From: Bacillus sp. REN16
GTDB taxonomy: Bacteria > Bacillota > Bacilli > Bacillales > Bacillaceae_L
Assembly: GCF_020731355.1 (NCBI RefSeq)
Contig: NZ_JAJFZK010000005.1
Coordinates: 1 to 64,000, forward strand
Length of the DNA stretch: 64,000 bases
Direction of reading: 5' to 3'
In this document: positions 8,492-16,937 of the stretch, in pieces
Layout of the letters: each line of letters begins with the position of its first letter
Numbering within the stretch: the stretch's first letter is position 1
Notes under the pieces: model-generated
Seen by the model: only the letters and a program-made list of their open reading frames with translations
Told to the model about the DNA's origin: nothing
Databases searched by the model: none
Program-made: the position numbers and the translations under genes

Positions 8492-9997
8492 ATGAAGAAG
8501 GTATTATCGTTAATTTTGGTCTTATTTGTTATCTTGTCCGGGTGTTCGTCTAAGAATTCTAGTAATGATGGTGAGAAGGAAAGTAGTGAAAAAGAACTAG
8601 TTGTGGCCCAAATATCTGATGCAAGTACAATGGACCCGCAAAACCAAGGTAGCATGCCAGATATGAATATCTTAATCAATATCTTTGATACATTAGTAAC
8701 ACGTGACGAAAATAATGAGCTTGCGCCTAGTTTAGCCACAGAATGGGAAGCAATTGATGATACAACCTGGCAATTCAAGCTACGCGACGATGTTGTGTTC
8801 CACAATGGAGAAAAGTTTAATGCTGAAACTGTAAAATTTAGCATTGAAAGATTAAATAGTCTTGGTCAAATTGTAGAACTTCGAAATGTAAAAGAGGTCA
8901 ATGTAGTAGATGAGTATACCGTTAATATTGTAACGGAAGCTCCAGATCCGATTCTGCCAAACAAGACAGTACTTTTTGGAGGAGTAATGGTACCTAAACA
9001 ATATATTGAGGAGAAAGGCGAGGAACACTTCGCAAAAAATCCGGTAGGAACAGGTCCATTTAAGTTTATCTCGTGGAAAAAGGATAATGAGGTTGTCCTG
9101 GAAGCGAATGGAGATTACTGGAGAGGTGCTCCAAATATCGATAAATTAGTGTTTAAAACCATTCCAAATGTCGCTGATATGGTTGCTGCTGCGAAGACAG
9201 GAGAAATTGATATCGCAACAGGACTAACATCAGACGTTGCGATTCAGCTTGAAGGGGACCCAAATCTTAACGTTGTGGCTGCAGATTGGATTCGTACATT
9301 CTATCTTGTAATTGATACAACGAAAGATGGTCCATTAGGGAAGAAGGAAGTACGTCAGGCTATAAATCATGCGGTTAATGTGCAACAAATTATTGATACT
9401 GTACTTGGTGGATATGCAAAACGTGTAGCTACCTTAATTCCATCACAGAACTTTGGTAATGACTCAGACATTAAGCCTTTTGAATATGATCTTGAAAAAG
9501 CCAAGGAGTTATTGAAAGAAGCGGGATATCCAGATGGCTTCGAAGTGGATTTAGATGCTGCTAATACCGATTCAGCGATTGTTCAAGCCATTGCAGCTGA
9601 ACTTGAAAAGGTGGGCATTAAAGTAAAAGTAAACTTGATGGATCGTACTACACTTATGAGTAATATTACGGCTAAAACATCGGCACCACTTTACTATTTA
9701 GGCAATACTGGATGGACGATGGATGCGATTAGTAACTTCCAATCTTATATTAAGAGCGACCGTCGATATAATGTCTGGAAAAATGATGAAGCAGACCAAC
9801 TAATGGATGTACAGGAACAAAATATTGATCCAGCAATTCGACAGGAGGCATTAACTGGAATCCAAGAACTTCTTATTGAAGAAGCACCATATGTGTACCT
9901 ATGGCAGCTTGATGGTTTATACGCAATGGGTAAGGATGTTGAGTGGAAACCAAACGTAATTGGTGTATTAAATATGTATAATGCATCTGTAAAATAA
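8492..9997 (+). CDS. peptide-type ABC transporter substrate-binding lipoprotein
   Basis: Family-5 extracellular solute-binding protein (DppA/OppA type), 501 residues. The lipoprotein signal MKKVLSLILVLFVILSGC ends in the lipobox LSGC, so it would be anchored outside the membrane. Family hallmarks include SLATEWE, FKLRDDVVFHNGEKF and NPVGTGPFKF. The binding pocket cannot be read from sequence; relatives bind dipeptides, oligopeptides, nickel or acylated amino acids. A strong GGGAGGG ribosome binding site precedes the ATG. Both permease genes follow directly. Confidence 0.93.
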   Translation: MKKVLSLILVLFVILSGCSSKNSSNDGEKESSEKELVVAQISDASTMDPQNQGSMPDMNILINIFDTLVTRDENNELAPSLATEWEAIDDTTWQFKLRDDVVFHNGEKFNAETVKFSIERLNSLGQIVELRNVKEVNVVDEYTVNIVTEAPDPILPNKTVLFGGVMVPKQYIEEKGEEHFAKNPVGTGPFKFISWKKDNEVVLEANGDYWRGAPNIDKLVFKTIPNVADMVAAAKTGEIDIATGLTSDVAIQLEGDPNLNVVAADWIRTFYLVIDTTKDGPLGKKEVRQAINHAVNVQQIIDTVLGGYAKRVATLIPSQNFGNDSDIKPFEYDLEKAKELLKEAGYPDGFEVDLDAANTDSAIVQAIAAELEKVGIKVKVNLMDRTTLMSNITAKTSAPLYYLGNTGWTMDAISNFQSYIKSDRRYNVWKNDEADQLMDVQEQNIDPAIRQEALTGIQELLIEEAPYVYLWQLDGLYAMGKDVEWKPNVIGVLNMYNASVK

Positions 9998-10019
9998 TCA
10001 ACTAAGGGAGGTGAAATCT

Positions 10020-10937
10020 TTGTTATCATATATACTTCGTCGCTGCTTATATGCAATATTTGTCTTATTTGGAGTGGCAACAGTAGTCTTTTTTATTACT
10101 AGAATGACAGGTGATCCGGTAGCAATTATGTTGCCTCCCGATGCAACCGTTGAGCAAATGGAAGAGCTCCGAGTGGAGCTAGGAATGGATAAGCCCTTAC
10201 TAACTCAATACGGTATATTTCTTTGGGATTTACTTCATTTCGACTTAGGTGAATCCTTACGATACAATGATTCGACTATCACACTAATATTGGAACGATT
10301 ACCTGCAACCCTACAGCTGGCTGCAACATCACTAATTATTGCATTGCTCGTTTCCATTCCTGCGGGAATTATCTCATCACTTAAGCAAGGATCTTTATTT
10401 GATCGCTTGATTATGTCATTTGTCCTAATTGGGCAATCATTCCCAGTGTTTTGGGTTGGTATATTGCTCATCCTCTTTTTCTCTGTTTCCTTAGGGCTTC
10501 TGCCAACAGGGGGAATTGGCGGCTGGGAGCATTTAATCTTACCAGCATTCGCACTAGGTCTGCATATGATGGCATTGATAACAAGATTACTACGTTCCTC
10601 ATTAATTGAAGTACTTAGCTCTGATTATATTCGTACAGCCAGGGCAAAGGGATTATTATCCTTTAAAGTAATTGCCAAGCATGCATTACGAAATAGTCTA
10701 TTACCTGTTGTAACAATAGTAGGGTTACAGATCGGAGCCCTATTAGGGGGATCCGTAGTAACTGAAATGGTATTTGCGTGGCCAGGTGTTGGTCAAATGA
10801 TTATACAGGCTATCAATTTTCGTGATTTTCCTTTAGTTCAAACAGCCATCATTTTATTGGCAGGAATTTTCGTAATAATTAATCTGATTGTGGACTTACT
10901 TTATGTTGTTATTGATCCACGCATTCAGTACAAGTAG
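10020..10937 (+). CDS. peptide-type ABC transporter permease (DppB-like)
   Basis: Binding-protein-dependent permease with an N-terminal membrane segment, an extracellular loop and five further helices. The coupling-loop motif (EVLSSDYIRTARAKGL) is intact. The TTG at 10020 is preferred: the upstream in-frame GTG at 10011 is itself part of the ribosome binding site GGGAGGTG, whereas the TTG lies 7-8 bases behind it. It pairs with the next gene to form the transmembrane channel. Confidence 0.92.
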   Translation: MLSYILRRCLYAIFVLFGVATVVFFITRMTGDPVAIMLPPDATVEQMEELRVELGMDKPLLTQYGIFLWDLLHFDLGESLRYNDSTITLILERLPATLQLAATSLIIALLVSIPAGIISSLKQGSLFDRLIMSFVLIGQSFPVFWVGILLILFFSVSLGLLPTGGIGGWEHLILPAFALGLHMMALITRLLRSSLIEVLSSDYIRTARAKGLLSFKVIAKHALRNSLLPVVTIVGLQIGALLGGSVVTEMVFAWPGVGQMIIQAINFRDFPLVQTAIILLAGIFVIINLIVDLLYVVIDPRIQYK

Positions 10938-10951
10938 AAAGGGGGATACTT

Positions 10952-11797
10952 ATGGCGATAAAAAAACGAAAAGGAAACATAGGTAATCTCTTTAATTGGT
11001 TTTCAATTATTATTCTTGTACTATTTGTCATAATCGCAATACTTGCTCCTTTAATTGCTCCTTATGATCCTAATGCACAAAACTTATTAGCACGTTTGAA
11101 ACCGCCTATTTGGGCAGAAGGTGCTGAGTCTGGTTATTTATTGGGAACCGATAATCTAGGGCGTGATATTTTTAGCCGAGTTATTTACGGAACACGTATC
11201 TCGATATTAGTAGGATTACTAGCTGTTCTAATATCGGGGACCATAGGCGTAATTATTGGCTTGTTATCGGGATATTATCGATTTTTCGATGGGATTATGA
11301 TGAGAATTGCAGATATCCAATTAGCATTTCCTACTATTCTATTAGCACTTGCCATTGTTGCAGTGCTAGGTGGGGGATTATGGAATCTTATTATCGTGTT
11401 GGGTGTAACCGGTTGGGTTGAATATGCAAGGGTAATCCGGTCCGAGGTACTTAGTATGAAAACAAATGACTTTGTAGTTGCAGCAAATACGATTGGGGCT
11501 AGTGATGGAAGAATATTATTCCGACATATCCTTCCAAATATTTTAGCACCTATTATTACGATTGGAACATTCCATGTGGCTGCGACGATTATTGCGGAAT
11601 CCTCACTCAGTTTCCTGGGACTAGGTGTACCAATCAGTATTCCAAGTTGGGGAAATATGCTTAGTGAAGGTCAGTTATATGTTAGTTCTGCTTGGTGGAT
11701 GTCGCTCTTCCCGGGTCTAATGATTATGTTTGTAGTTCTAGCTATTAATATATTAGGTGATTATATCCGAGAAGGTTTTAGCCCAAATACAAAATAA
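10952..11797 (+). CDS. peptide-type ABC transporter permease (DppC-like)
   Basis: Second permease, 281 residues with about six membrane helices. The conserved LLGTDNLGRDIFSR segment after the first helix and the coupling loop EVLSMKTNDFVVAANTIG are typical of DppC/OppC. The ATG has AAAGGGGG in front of it and starts 14 bases after the DppB-like stop. With the two ATPases and the lipoprotein, all five parts of an importer are encoded in this operon. Confidence 0.92.
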   Translation: MAIKKRKGNIGNLFNWFSIIILVLFVIIAILAPLIAPYDPNAQNLLARLKPPIWAEGAESGYLLGTDNLGRDIFSRVIYGTRISILVGLLAVLISGTIGVIIGLLSGYYRFFDGIMMRIADIQLAFPTILLALAIVAVLGGGLWNLIIVLGVTGWVEYARVIRSEVLSMKTNDFVVAANTIGASDGRILFRHILPNILAPIITIGTFHVAATIIAESSLSFLGLGVPISIPSWGNMLSEGQLYVSSAWWMSLFPGLMIMFVVLAINILGDYIREGFSPNTK

Positions 11798-11812
11798 TTA
11801 GGAGGATTTATC

Positions 11813-13069
11813 ATGTCTTGGTCATATGCGACTCACTTTGTATGCGATCGATGTACAGCTGATTTTTCATTATCTCTCCCATTAAATACATGCCCGCGTT
11901 GTGGTGGTTTACTGGAGGTTCAATACGATCTGCAACAAATGAAACAGGATCTATCCCCTGACATATTCAGGGGACGTGGAACTTCGATGTGGCGCTGGCA
12001 CGAGTTTTATCCATTAAAGGAATCTGCAAATATTGTCTCGCTTGGAGAAGGCGGAACTCCATTAATAAAATCTGTCTACGCAGCAAAAGAGCTTGGGTTG
12101 AAAAATCTTTTTTTTAAAAACGATACTTTAATGCCGACTGGAAGTTTCAAAGATCGTGGATTTAGTCTTGCCGTTAGCTTTGCAAAGGAGTTAGGAATAA
12201 CGGTTGGTCTAACATATAGCTCTGGAAATGCTGGGGCATCGTTTGCTGCTTATTCTTTCCGGGCCGGGATAGAATCCACTGTTCTAGTAGAGTACTTGGC
12301 CAATCCTGTAAAAAAAGCGATGATTTCTTTATATGGTGCAAATGTAGCAACTCTTCATTTTAATAACTTCGAAGAAATTACTGATATGCTGGAACGCGCT
12401 GTTAAAGAACTAGGCTTATACCAATTTGTCAATTTTATTAATCCAATAAGACATGAGGCCATGAAAAGCTATGCGTACGAAATAAGCGAGGAACTTGGGT
12501 GGACGGCACCAGATTTAATGGTCCATCCAGTAGGAACAGGTGGCGGAATCTATGGCGCATGGAAAGGTTTCAAAGAATTGAAAACACTTGGATGGATTGA
12601 CTCGTTACCTAGAATGGTAGCTGTACAGCCTGAAGCAACAGGGCCAATTACAAGGGCATATCAACGTGGAGATAGAAAAGCGGTAAAATACGGAGATTCC
12701 TCTAAAACAATTGCTCAAAGTATTTCTGGAAATGCACCCATTCAAGAGGGTGAACGTGTGTTGAATACGATTTACGACTCAAATGGTTTTGCAGAAAGTG
12801 TGACTGATGAAAAAATATTAGAAGCAATCCGCTGGCTGGGCCTTGATGGAATATGTGCTGAGCCAGCATCTGCAGCAACCTTAGCAGCAGTAAAGCGAGG
12901 AGTGGAAGAGGGGAGAATTCAATCAGATGATAGAGTTGTATGTGTCATTACTGGTAGTGGTCTGAAACAAGCTTCCGTTATTCAACAGTCTGTCCCAGAA
13001 TCAACACATCAATTGAATGCTAATATTGATGAACTTGAAACATTAATCGGACAAATTTATAGGACATAA
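11813..13069 (+). CDS. threonine synthase-like PLP-dependent enzyme
   Basis: Fold-type II PLP enzyme, 418 residues. An N-terminal zinc ribbon has Cys11, Cys14, Cys27 and Cys30 (CDRC, CPRC). The PLP lysine is Lys113 in PTGSFKDRG, the phosphate-binding loop includes SSGNAGASFAAYS, and a glycine-rich turn GTGGGIYG follows. It resembles ThrC, but its place in a transporter-hydrolase operon next to RidA suggests a beta/gamma-elimination or replacement on an imported amino acid, releasing an enamine that RidA would hydrolyse. That role is inference; threonine synthesis itself is not excluded. A TAGGAGGA site precedes the ATG. Confidence 0.85.
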   Translation: MSWSYATHFVCDRCTADFSLSLPLNTCPRCGGLLEVQYDLQQMKQDLSPDIFRGRGTSMWRWHEFYPLKESANIVSLGEGGTPLIKSVYAAKELGLKNLFFKNDTLMPTGSFKDRGFSLAVSFAKELGITVGLTYSSGNAGASFAAYSFRAGIESTVLVEYLANPVKKAMISLYGANVATLHFNNFEEITDMLERAVKELGLYQFVNFINPIRHEAMKSYAYEISEELGWTAPDLMVHPVGTGGGIYGAWKGFKELKTLGWIDSLPRMVAVQPEATGPITRAYQRGDRKAVKYGDSSKTIAQSISGNAPIQEGERVLNTIYDSNGFAESVTDEKILEAIRWLGLDGICAEPASAATLAAVKRGVEEGRIQSDDRVVCVITGSGLKQASVIQQSVPESTHQLNANIDELETLIGQIYRT

Positions 13070-13083
13070 AAAGGAGAGATTTT

Positions 13084-14244
13084 GTGTCAAATACAAGTCA
13101 GGTTATTACGAGATTAATGGAATGTATGGCATTGAAAAGTCCAACTCCACCAGGAGATGTAGCGGAAGTTGCAAATTGGATTGAGGTATGGGGAACTGAA
13201 TTTGGAGCCATCATTGAACGTCAAACAGTAGAGCCCGGAAAAGATAATCTCTTAATGACTTTAGAGTTTGGCCCAGGACCAACCTTGGTGTTTAATTCAC
13301 ACATGGATGTAAACAATCCAAATGGGCAAAAGTGGAGCAATCCGCCATTTGAACCTAGAATCATTGGTAATCGTTTATATGGAGTCGGGGCATGTGATGC
13401 CAAGGGAAGTTTGGTTAGCATGTTAGCTGCCATGGAACGCTTGGCCAGAGACCAAAGTGAACTTTGTGGAAAGCTTGTATTAACGGCAGTAATGGGGGAA
13501 GAGGCTGGAGGAATTGGAAGCTTACATCTAGTCAATGAAGGTATCGAAGCAGATGGGGCAGTAGTAGGAGAACCAACACAATTAGAAGTTTGTACGGCCC
13601 ATAAAGGTACATATATGAGACGACTAGGATTTAGGGGACTTGAATCACACTCAGGAAGACCAGATTTAGGTGTTAATTCTATCGTCCATGCTGCACATTT
13701 TGTCTTGGAATATGAGAAGTTAAAAAAACAACTCATTAAACAACCTCACCCATTGCTCGGTCCTGCAAGCGCAGAAGTTACGATTATCAGAGGTGGAACA
13801 AGACAAAACACAATACCTGGCTATACTGAAATGATTATTGATCGAAGGCTACTACCCGGTGAAACACATGCTAAGGCAGATGGGGAACTAGAGACGGTTC
13901 TTGCAAATACGAAAAAAGCTGTACCTAGTTTACAGGTTGAAAATATAGATATCTTGGTAGCAACGATTCCATCAGAGACACACTCCTCTGAGAGGATCGT
14001 AGAAATTGCACTCGATGCCGTTAGTCATGTAATGAAATCAGTAAATCAACCGAAAGGCTTTCCAGCTGGTTGTGATATGAGCAAGCTCGTTACAATCGCC
14101 AATATTCCAACTGTTATTATTGGCCCAGGGAGTCTGACGCAGGCACATGCTCCAGACGAGTTTGTTGAGATAGTTCAAGTGGAGCAGGCTGTTGATGTCT
14201 ATGAAAACATAGCACGAAGGTTCTTGAAGAAGGTGAGTAAATGA
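13084..14244 (+). CDS. M20 family deacylase/peptidase (ArgE/DapE-like)
   Basis: 386-residue di-zinc hydrolase of the M20 family, with a catalytic domain split by a dimerisation domain. Metal ligands are visible in FNSHMDVN, GACDAKGS and the catalytic Glu pair in VMGEEAGG; later ligands lie in VVGEPT and near the C-terminal QAHAPDE. Relatives cleave N-acyl groups (acetyl, succinyl, formyl) from amino acids. It starts at GTG behind AAGGAGAG, 14 bases after the preceding stop, and overlaps the next gene by 4 bases, which argues for translational coupling. Confidence 0.88.
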   Translation: MSNTSQVITRLMECMALKSPTPPGDVAEVANWIEVWGTEFGAIIERQTVEPGKDNLLMTLEFGPGPTLVFNSHMDVNNPNGQKWSNPPFEPRIIGNRLYGVGACDAKGSLVSMLAAMERLARDQSELCGKLVLTAVMGEEAGGIGSLHLVNEGIEADGAVVGEPTQLEVCTAHKGTYMRRLGFRGLESHSGRPDLGVNSIVHAAHFVLEYEKLKKQLIKQPHPLLGPASAEVTIIRGGTRQNTIPGYTEMIIDRRLLPGETHAKADGELETVLANTKKAVPSLQVENIDILVATIPSETHSSERIVEIALDAVSHVMKSVNQPKGFPAGCDMSKLVTIANIPTVIIGPGSLTQAHAPDEFVEIVQVEQAVDVYENIARRFLKKVSK

Positions 14245-15287
14245 AGAATATTATTCAGTTAATGGACCTGGCAAGAAGAGATAAGACTTTCTCGGGAGCG
14301 GTGTTTGCATATGGAAATTCACGTGAAATAGTGGCACAAGGCTCAGTTGGAACATTAGCATGGGGTGCGCAACAAGTAGGGATTGATAGCATGTGGGATT
14401 TAGCTTCAGTGACAAAACCGCTTGTCAGTCTTGCTTTAATGAAACTTTTTGAACAAGGTGAGCTATCGCTCGATGATCCGATCTCCTATTTTCTGCCGAG
14501 TTATCAAGGGACGGATAAGGCAAAGATTACGTTGTTTGAATTACTAACACATACAAGTGGGATACCAGGACAGCAGCCATTATACAAGCATGCAAAAACA
14601 GCAAAGGATATGAAAGTGGCCGTTCGGCAATTACCACTTAGACATAAACCAGGAACCTATGTAGAATATACATCCCAGGGATTTATGATTATAGGAGACA
14701 TTATTGAACAAGTAGTGGATATGAGGCTTGATAAAGGAATGCATGAGCTCGTATTTGGTCCTCTTGGTATAATGAATATTTTATTCAATCCACCACCAAC
14801 TTTACACAATCGAATTGCTGCAACTGAAAACTGTCCATGGCGAAACAAAGTGGTTAAAGGGCAAGTACATGATGAAAATTGTGTGGTGTTGGAAGGAGTT
14901 GCAGGTCATGCAGGCCTGTTCGGAACGGCGATAGATTTGTCCACTATTTGTCAAATGATGTTACGAAAGGGTGCAACAGATCATGTAGATTTCCTGAAAG
15001 GTCCTACGGTTCAGCTTATGACTCGAAATTACACATCATCATTAAATTTAAGTAGGGCTTTAGGGTGGCAGGCGAAAGATCAACTTAGTTCACCGGCAGG
15101 AGACCTTTTTTCTCCATACTCCTACGGTCATACTGGTTTTACAGGAACCAGCATTTGGATGGATCCTGAACAAGATCTATTTGCGGTGCTGCTAACCAAT
15201 CGTGTTCACCCATCACGTGAGAGCGATTCAATCCAACGTATACGTCGTATTTTTCACAATTTAGTCGTTTTAAATATGGATAAATAA
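14241..15287 (+). CDS. beta-lactamase-family serine hydrolase (S12, AmpC/DD-peptidase-like)
   Basis: 348-residue serine hydrolase of the class C beta-lactamase/DD-peptidase/esterase fold. The nucleophile motif is SVTK in DLASVTKPLVS, the second-motif Tyr is in YTSQGF, and HTG in YGHTGFTG near the C-terminus matches the third (KTG-like) motif. There is no signal peptide, so it acts in the cytoplasm. This disfavours antibiotic resistance and favours a D-aminopeptidase, amidase or esterase role in the pathway. Its ATG overlaps the stop of the M20 gene (ATGA). Confidence 0.85.
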   Translation: MKNIIQLMDLARRDKTFSGAVFAYGNSREIVAQGSVGTLAWGAQQVGIDSMWDLASVTKPLVSLALMKLFEQGELSLDDPISYFLPSYQGTDKAKITLFELLTHTSGIPGQQPLYKHAKTAKDMKVAVRQLPLRHKPGTYVEYTSQGFMIIGDIIEQVVDMRLDKGMHELVFGPLGIMNILFNPPPTLHNRIAATENCPWRNKVVKGQVHDENCVVLEGVAGHAGLFGTAIDLSTICQMMLRKGATDHVDFLKGPTVQLMTRNYTSSLNLSRALGWQAKDQLSSPAGDLFSPYSYGHTGFTGTSIWMDPEQDLFAVLLTNRVHPSRESDSIQRIRRIFHNLVVLNMDK

Positions 15288-15306
15288 TATAATGGAGGGA
15301 TATATA

Positions 15307-15681
15307 GTGAAAGAAGGAATCGTAACAAGTCAAGCACCTACCCCAGTGGGGGCATATTCGCAAGCAGTAAAGGTAGGTAATCAAATTTATGTAGCGGGTC
15401 AAGGACCGAAAAACCCGGAAACTGGAGAAACACCAACAACTATTGAAGAGCAAACAAGACAGGTAATGCATAATATCCAAAAAATATTGGAGACTGCAGG
15501 TGCGAAAATGTCCGATGTCGTCAAAGTGACAGCGCATTTATCCGATTTAAAGTACTTTGATGAATATAACAAAGTATATGGGGAGTATTTCAGTGAACCT
15601 TATCCCGTTCGAACAACAGTTGGAAGTCAGCTAATGGATATTCTTGTGGAAATTGATGTGATTGCGGAAATCACCGACTAA
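15307..15681 (+). CDS. RidA family enamine/imine deaminase
   Basis: RidA/YjgF/YER057c protein of 124 residues, the standard length. It hydrolyses reactive enamine or imine intermediates (such as 2-aminoacrylate) released by PLP enzymes to keto acids plus ammonia. The family motif around GQGPKNPETGE, the C-terminal PYPVRTTVGSQL with the conserved Arg, and DVIAE are present. The GTG at 15307 lies 7 bases behind GGAGGG; the in-frame ATG at 15292 overlaps that site. Its partner is probably the threonine-synthase-like enzyme of the same operon. Confidence 0.9.
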   Translation: MKEGIVTSQAPTPVGAYSQAVKVGNQIYVAGQGPKNPETGETPTTIEEQTRQVMHNIQKILETAGAKMSDVVKVTAHLSDLKYFDEYNKVYGEYFSEPYPVRTTVGSQLMDILVEIDVIAEITD

Positions 15682-15746
15682 CTCTTTAATTTAATATATA
15701 ATATAATCTAATGAAAAGCAGTGTAACATGAATCGAGGTAATTACT

Positions 15747-16382
15747 GTGGAAAATATCAAGGATGAAATGGAGTTACTCACAAAAATCATAAAGGGAATA
15801 AGTGCCCAATTCGGAGACAAATGTGAAGTGGTCCTCCATGATTTAACGGGTGATTACGAAAATTCAATCGTGGCAATTGAAAATCCTACGATAACTGGTC
15901 GTAAAATCGGAGATAGTGGTACCAATTTGGGTCTTGAGGTCCTACGTGGAACGGTAAAGGACGGAGATCGTTATAACTATATTACACATACAAAGAATGG
16001 TAAGATCCTAAGGTCAACTTCTGTCTATATCAATAATAGTGAAGGTACACCAATTGGGGCAATCTGTATCAATCTTGATATCTCTGATTTAATTATGGCA
16101 GAAAAAACAATCAAATCAATCACTATGCATAGTCTGGAATCTGAGGTCAAAGAGGTTTTTGTAGAAGATGTAAATGAGCTTCTAGAATATCTCATTCAGG
16201 AATGCCAAAAAGAAATCGGAAAACCCGTTGTCCATATGACAAAGGAAGATAAGATACAAGCAATTAAGTACTTAGACAAACGTGGCGCCTTCCTCATAAA
16301 GAAAGCAGGAGATCATGTATGCCGCTTTCTAGATATATCCAAATACACACTATATACCTACCTGGATAATGGTCGGGGGTGA
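15747..16382 (+). CDS. YheO/DauR-like transcriptional regulator
   Basis: 211-residue regulator with an N-terminal YheO-type PAS domain (residues 5-115; GDKCEVVLHDLTG, GAICINLDIS) and a C-terminal helix-turn-helix (residues 160-208; CRFLDISKYTLYTYLDN). DauR of Pseudomonas, a relative, represses D-arginine catabolism, so a ligand related to the imported amino compound is plausible. It starts at GTG behind CGAGGT and is the last gene of the cluster, 65 bases after ridA. It may control the promoter at 5256. Confidence 0.82.
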   Translation: MENIKDEMELLTKIIKGISAQFGDKCEVVLHDLTGDYENSIVAIENPTITGRKIGDSGTNLGLEVLRGTVKDGDRYNYITHTKNGKILRSTSVYINNSEGTPIGAICINLDISDLIMAEKTIKSITMHSLESEVKEVFVEDVNELLEYLIQECQKEIGKPVVHMTKEDKIQAIKYLDKRGAFLIKKAGDHVCRFLDISKYTLYTYLDNGRG

Positions 16383-16470
16383 GCGTGGACATGGGGAAGT
16401 TACGAGGCCACCGAAAAACGTTTCTAAATAACTGGAAAATCGTAGGCTTTCGTAAATAAATACAAAAACC

Positions 16471-16640
16471 CCCGATTTTGGTAAAATAGAGTTGTCGAAA
16501 AACTATCACCAAAAGAGGGGGATTCTTTATGCTTAAAAGCAGAAAACAATTAAGCATGTACTCAATATTATACAATAAAATACCGGATAATCACATCCTT
16601 AAGGTAATGGATGAGGCAGTAGATTTTAGTTTTAATGGAC
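16471..16640 (+). mobile_element. IS1182-like element, left-end remnant
   Basis: An inverted repeat (CCCCCGATTTTGGT with ACCAAAAGAGGGGG) lies just before the start codon of an IS1182-type transposase fragment. The remainder of the transposase and the right end are missing, so the element is dead. The right limit is placed where similarity to the transposase N-terminus stops. Confidence 0.5.
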
Positions 16641-16672
16641 TAGTTATCTATAATGCGCAATGCGCAGCCTGA
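16529..16672 (+). pseudogene. IS1182 family transposase, N-terminal fragment
   Basis: A 47-codon frame behind AGAGGGGG. Its first 35 residues (QLSMYSILYNKIPDNHIL, then AVDFSF) match the conserved N-terminus of IS1182-family transposases, which normally exceed 450 residues. The last dozen codons read through unrelated DNA to a TGA. The DDE catalytic part is absent. The break point joins directly to a fragment of a SUKH-like gene, as after a deletion. Confidence 0.6.
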
Positions 16673-16890
16673 GGATGAAAATAATGATTTTATTGAGGTA
16701 AATGAAATTTGGCGAGAAAATGAATGGGAAAATAACTATTTATTTTTTCTTGATTCAAACATATCTTGGTATTGCTTTGATATAGACAATAATGTATTTC
16801 TTGAACTAGATAAGCCGAGTGGTGAAATCATGGAGGAATATAAGAGTTTTTGAAGAAATGATTATTGAAGCAATTAAAAGTGTGCTGTAA
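16653..16890 (+). pseudogene. SUKH/SMI1-KNR4-like C-terminal fragment, frameshifted
   Basis: The frame from 16653 encodes WYCFDIDNNVFLELDKPSGE and ends at a TGA created in a run of five T. Removing one T restores SFEEMIIEAIKSVL and a natural stop at 16890. The pattern YLFFLDS..WYCFDI.. resembles the C-terminal half of SMI1/KNR4 (SUKH) proteins, often immunity proteins against secreted toxins; this assignment is tentative. The N-terminal half is missing at the IS junction. Confidence 0.4.
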
Positions 16891-16904
16891 AAACAGTTAG
16901 TGAA

Positions 16905-16937
16905 ACATAGGGGAACGGAAGAACCGTCCCCTTGTTC
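16905..16937 (-). repeat. REP-like element behind the NlpC/P60 gene
   Basis: On the minus strand it reads GAACAAGGGGACGGTTC, then TTCCGTTCCCCTATG. Its first two bases fall in the TGA stop codon of the NlpC/P60 gene, so it again follows a gene in the sense direction. It has no long T-run. Confidence 0.75.

Noticed and set aside
13221-13736. 171-codon frame on the minus strand inside the M20 gene
   Set aside because: Shadow of the real gene on the opposite strand; no ribosome binding site or recognisable motif.
14241-15287. Beta-lactam resistance gene
   Set aside because: No signal peptide and an operon context of amino-compound catabolism; the fold is shared by many esterases and peptidases.
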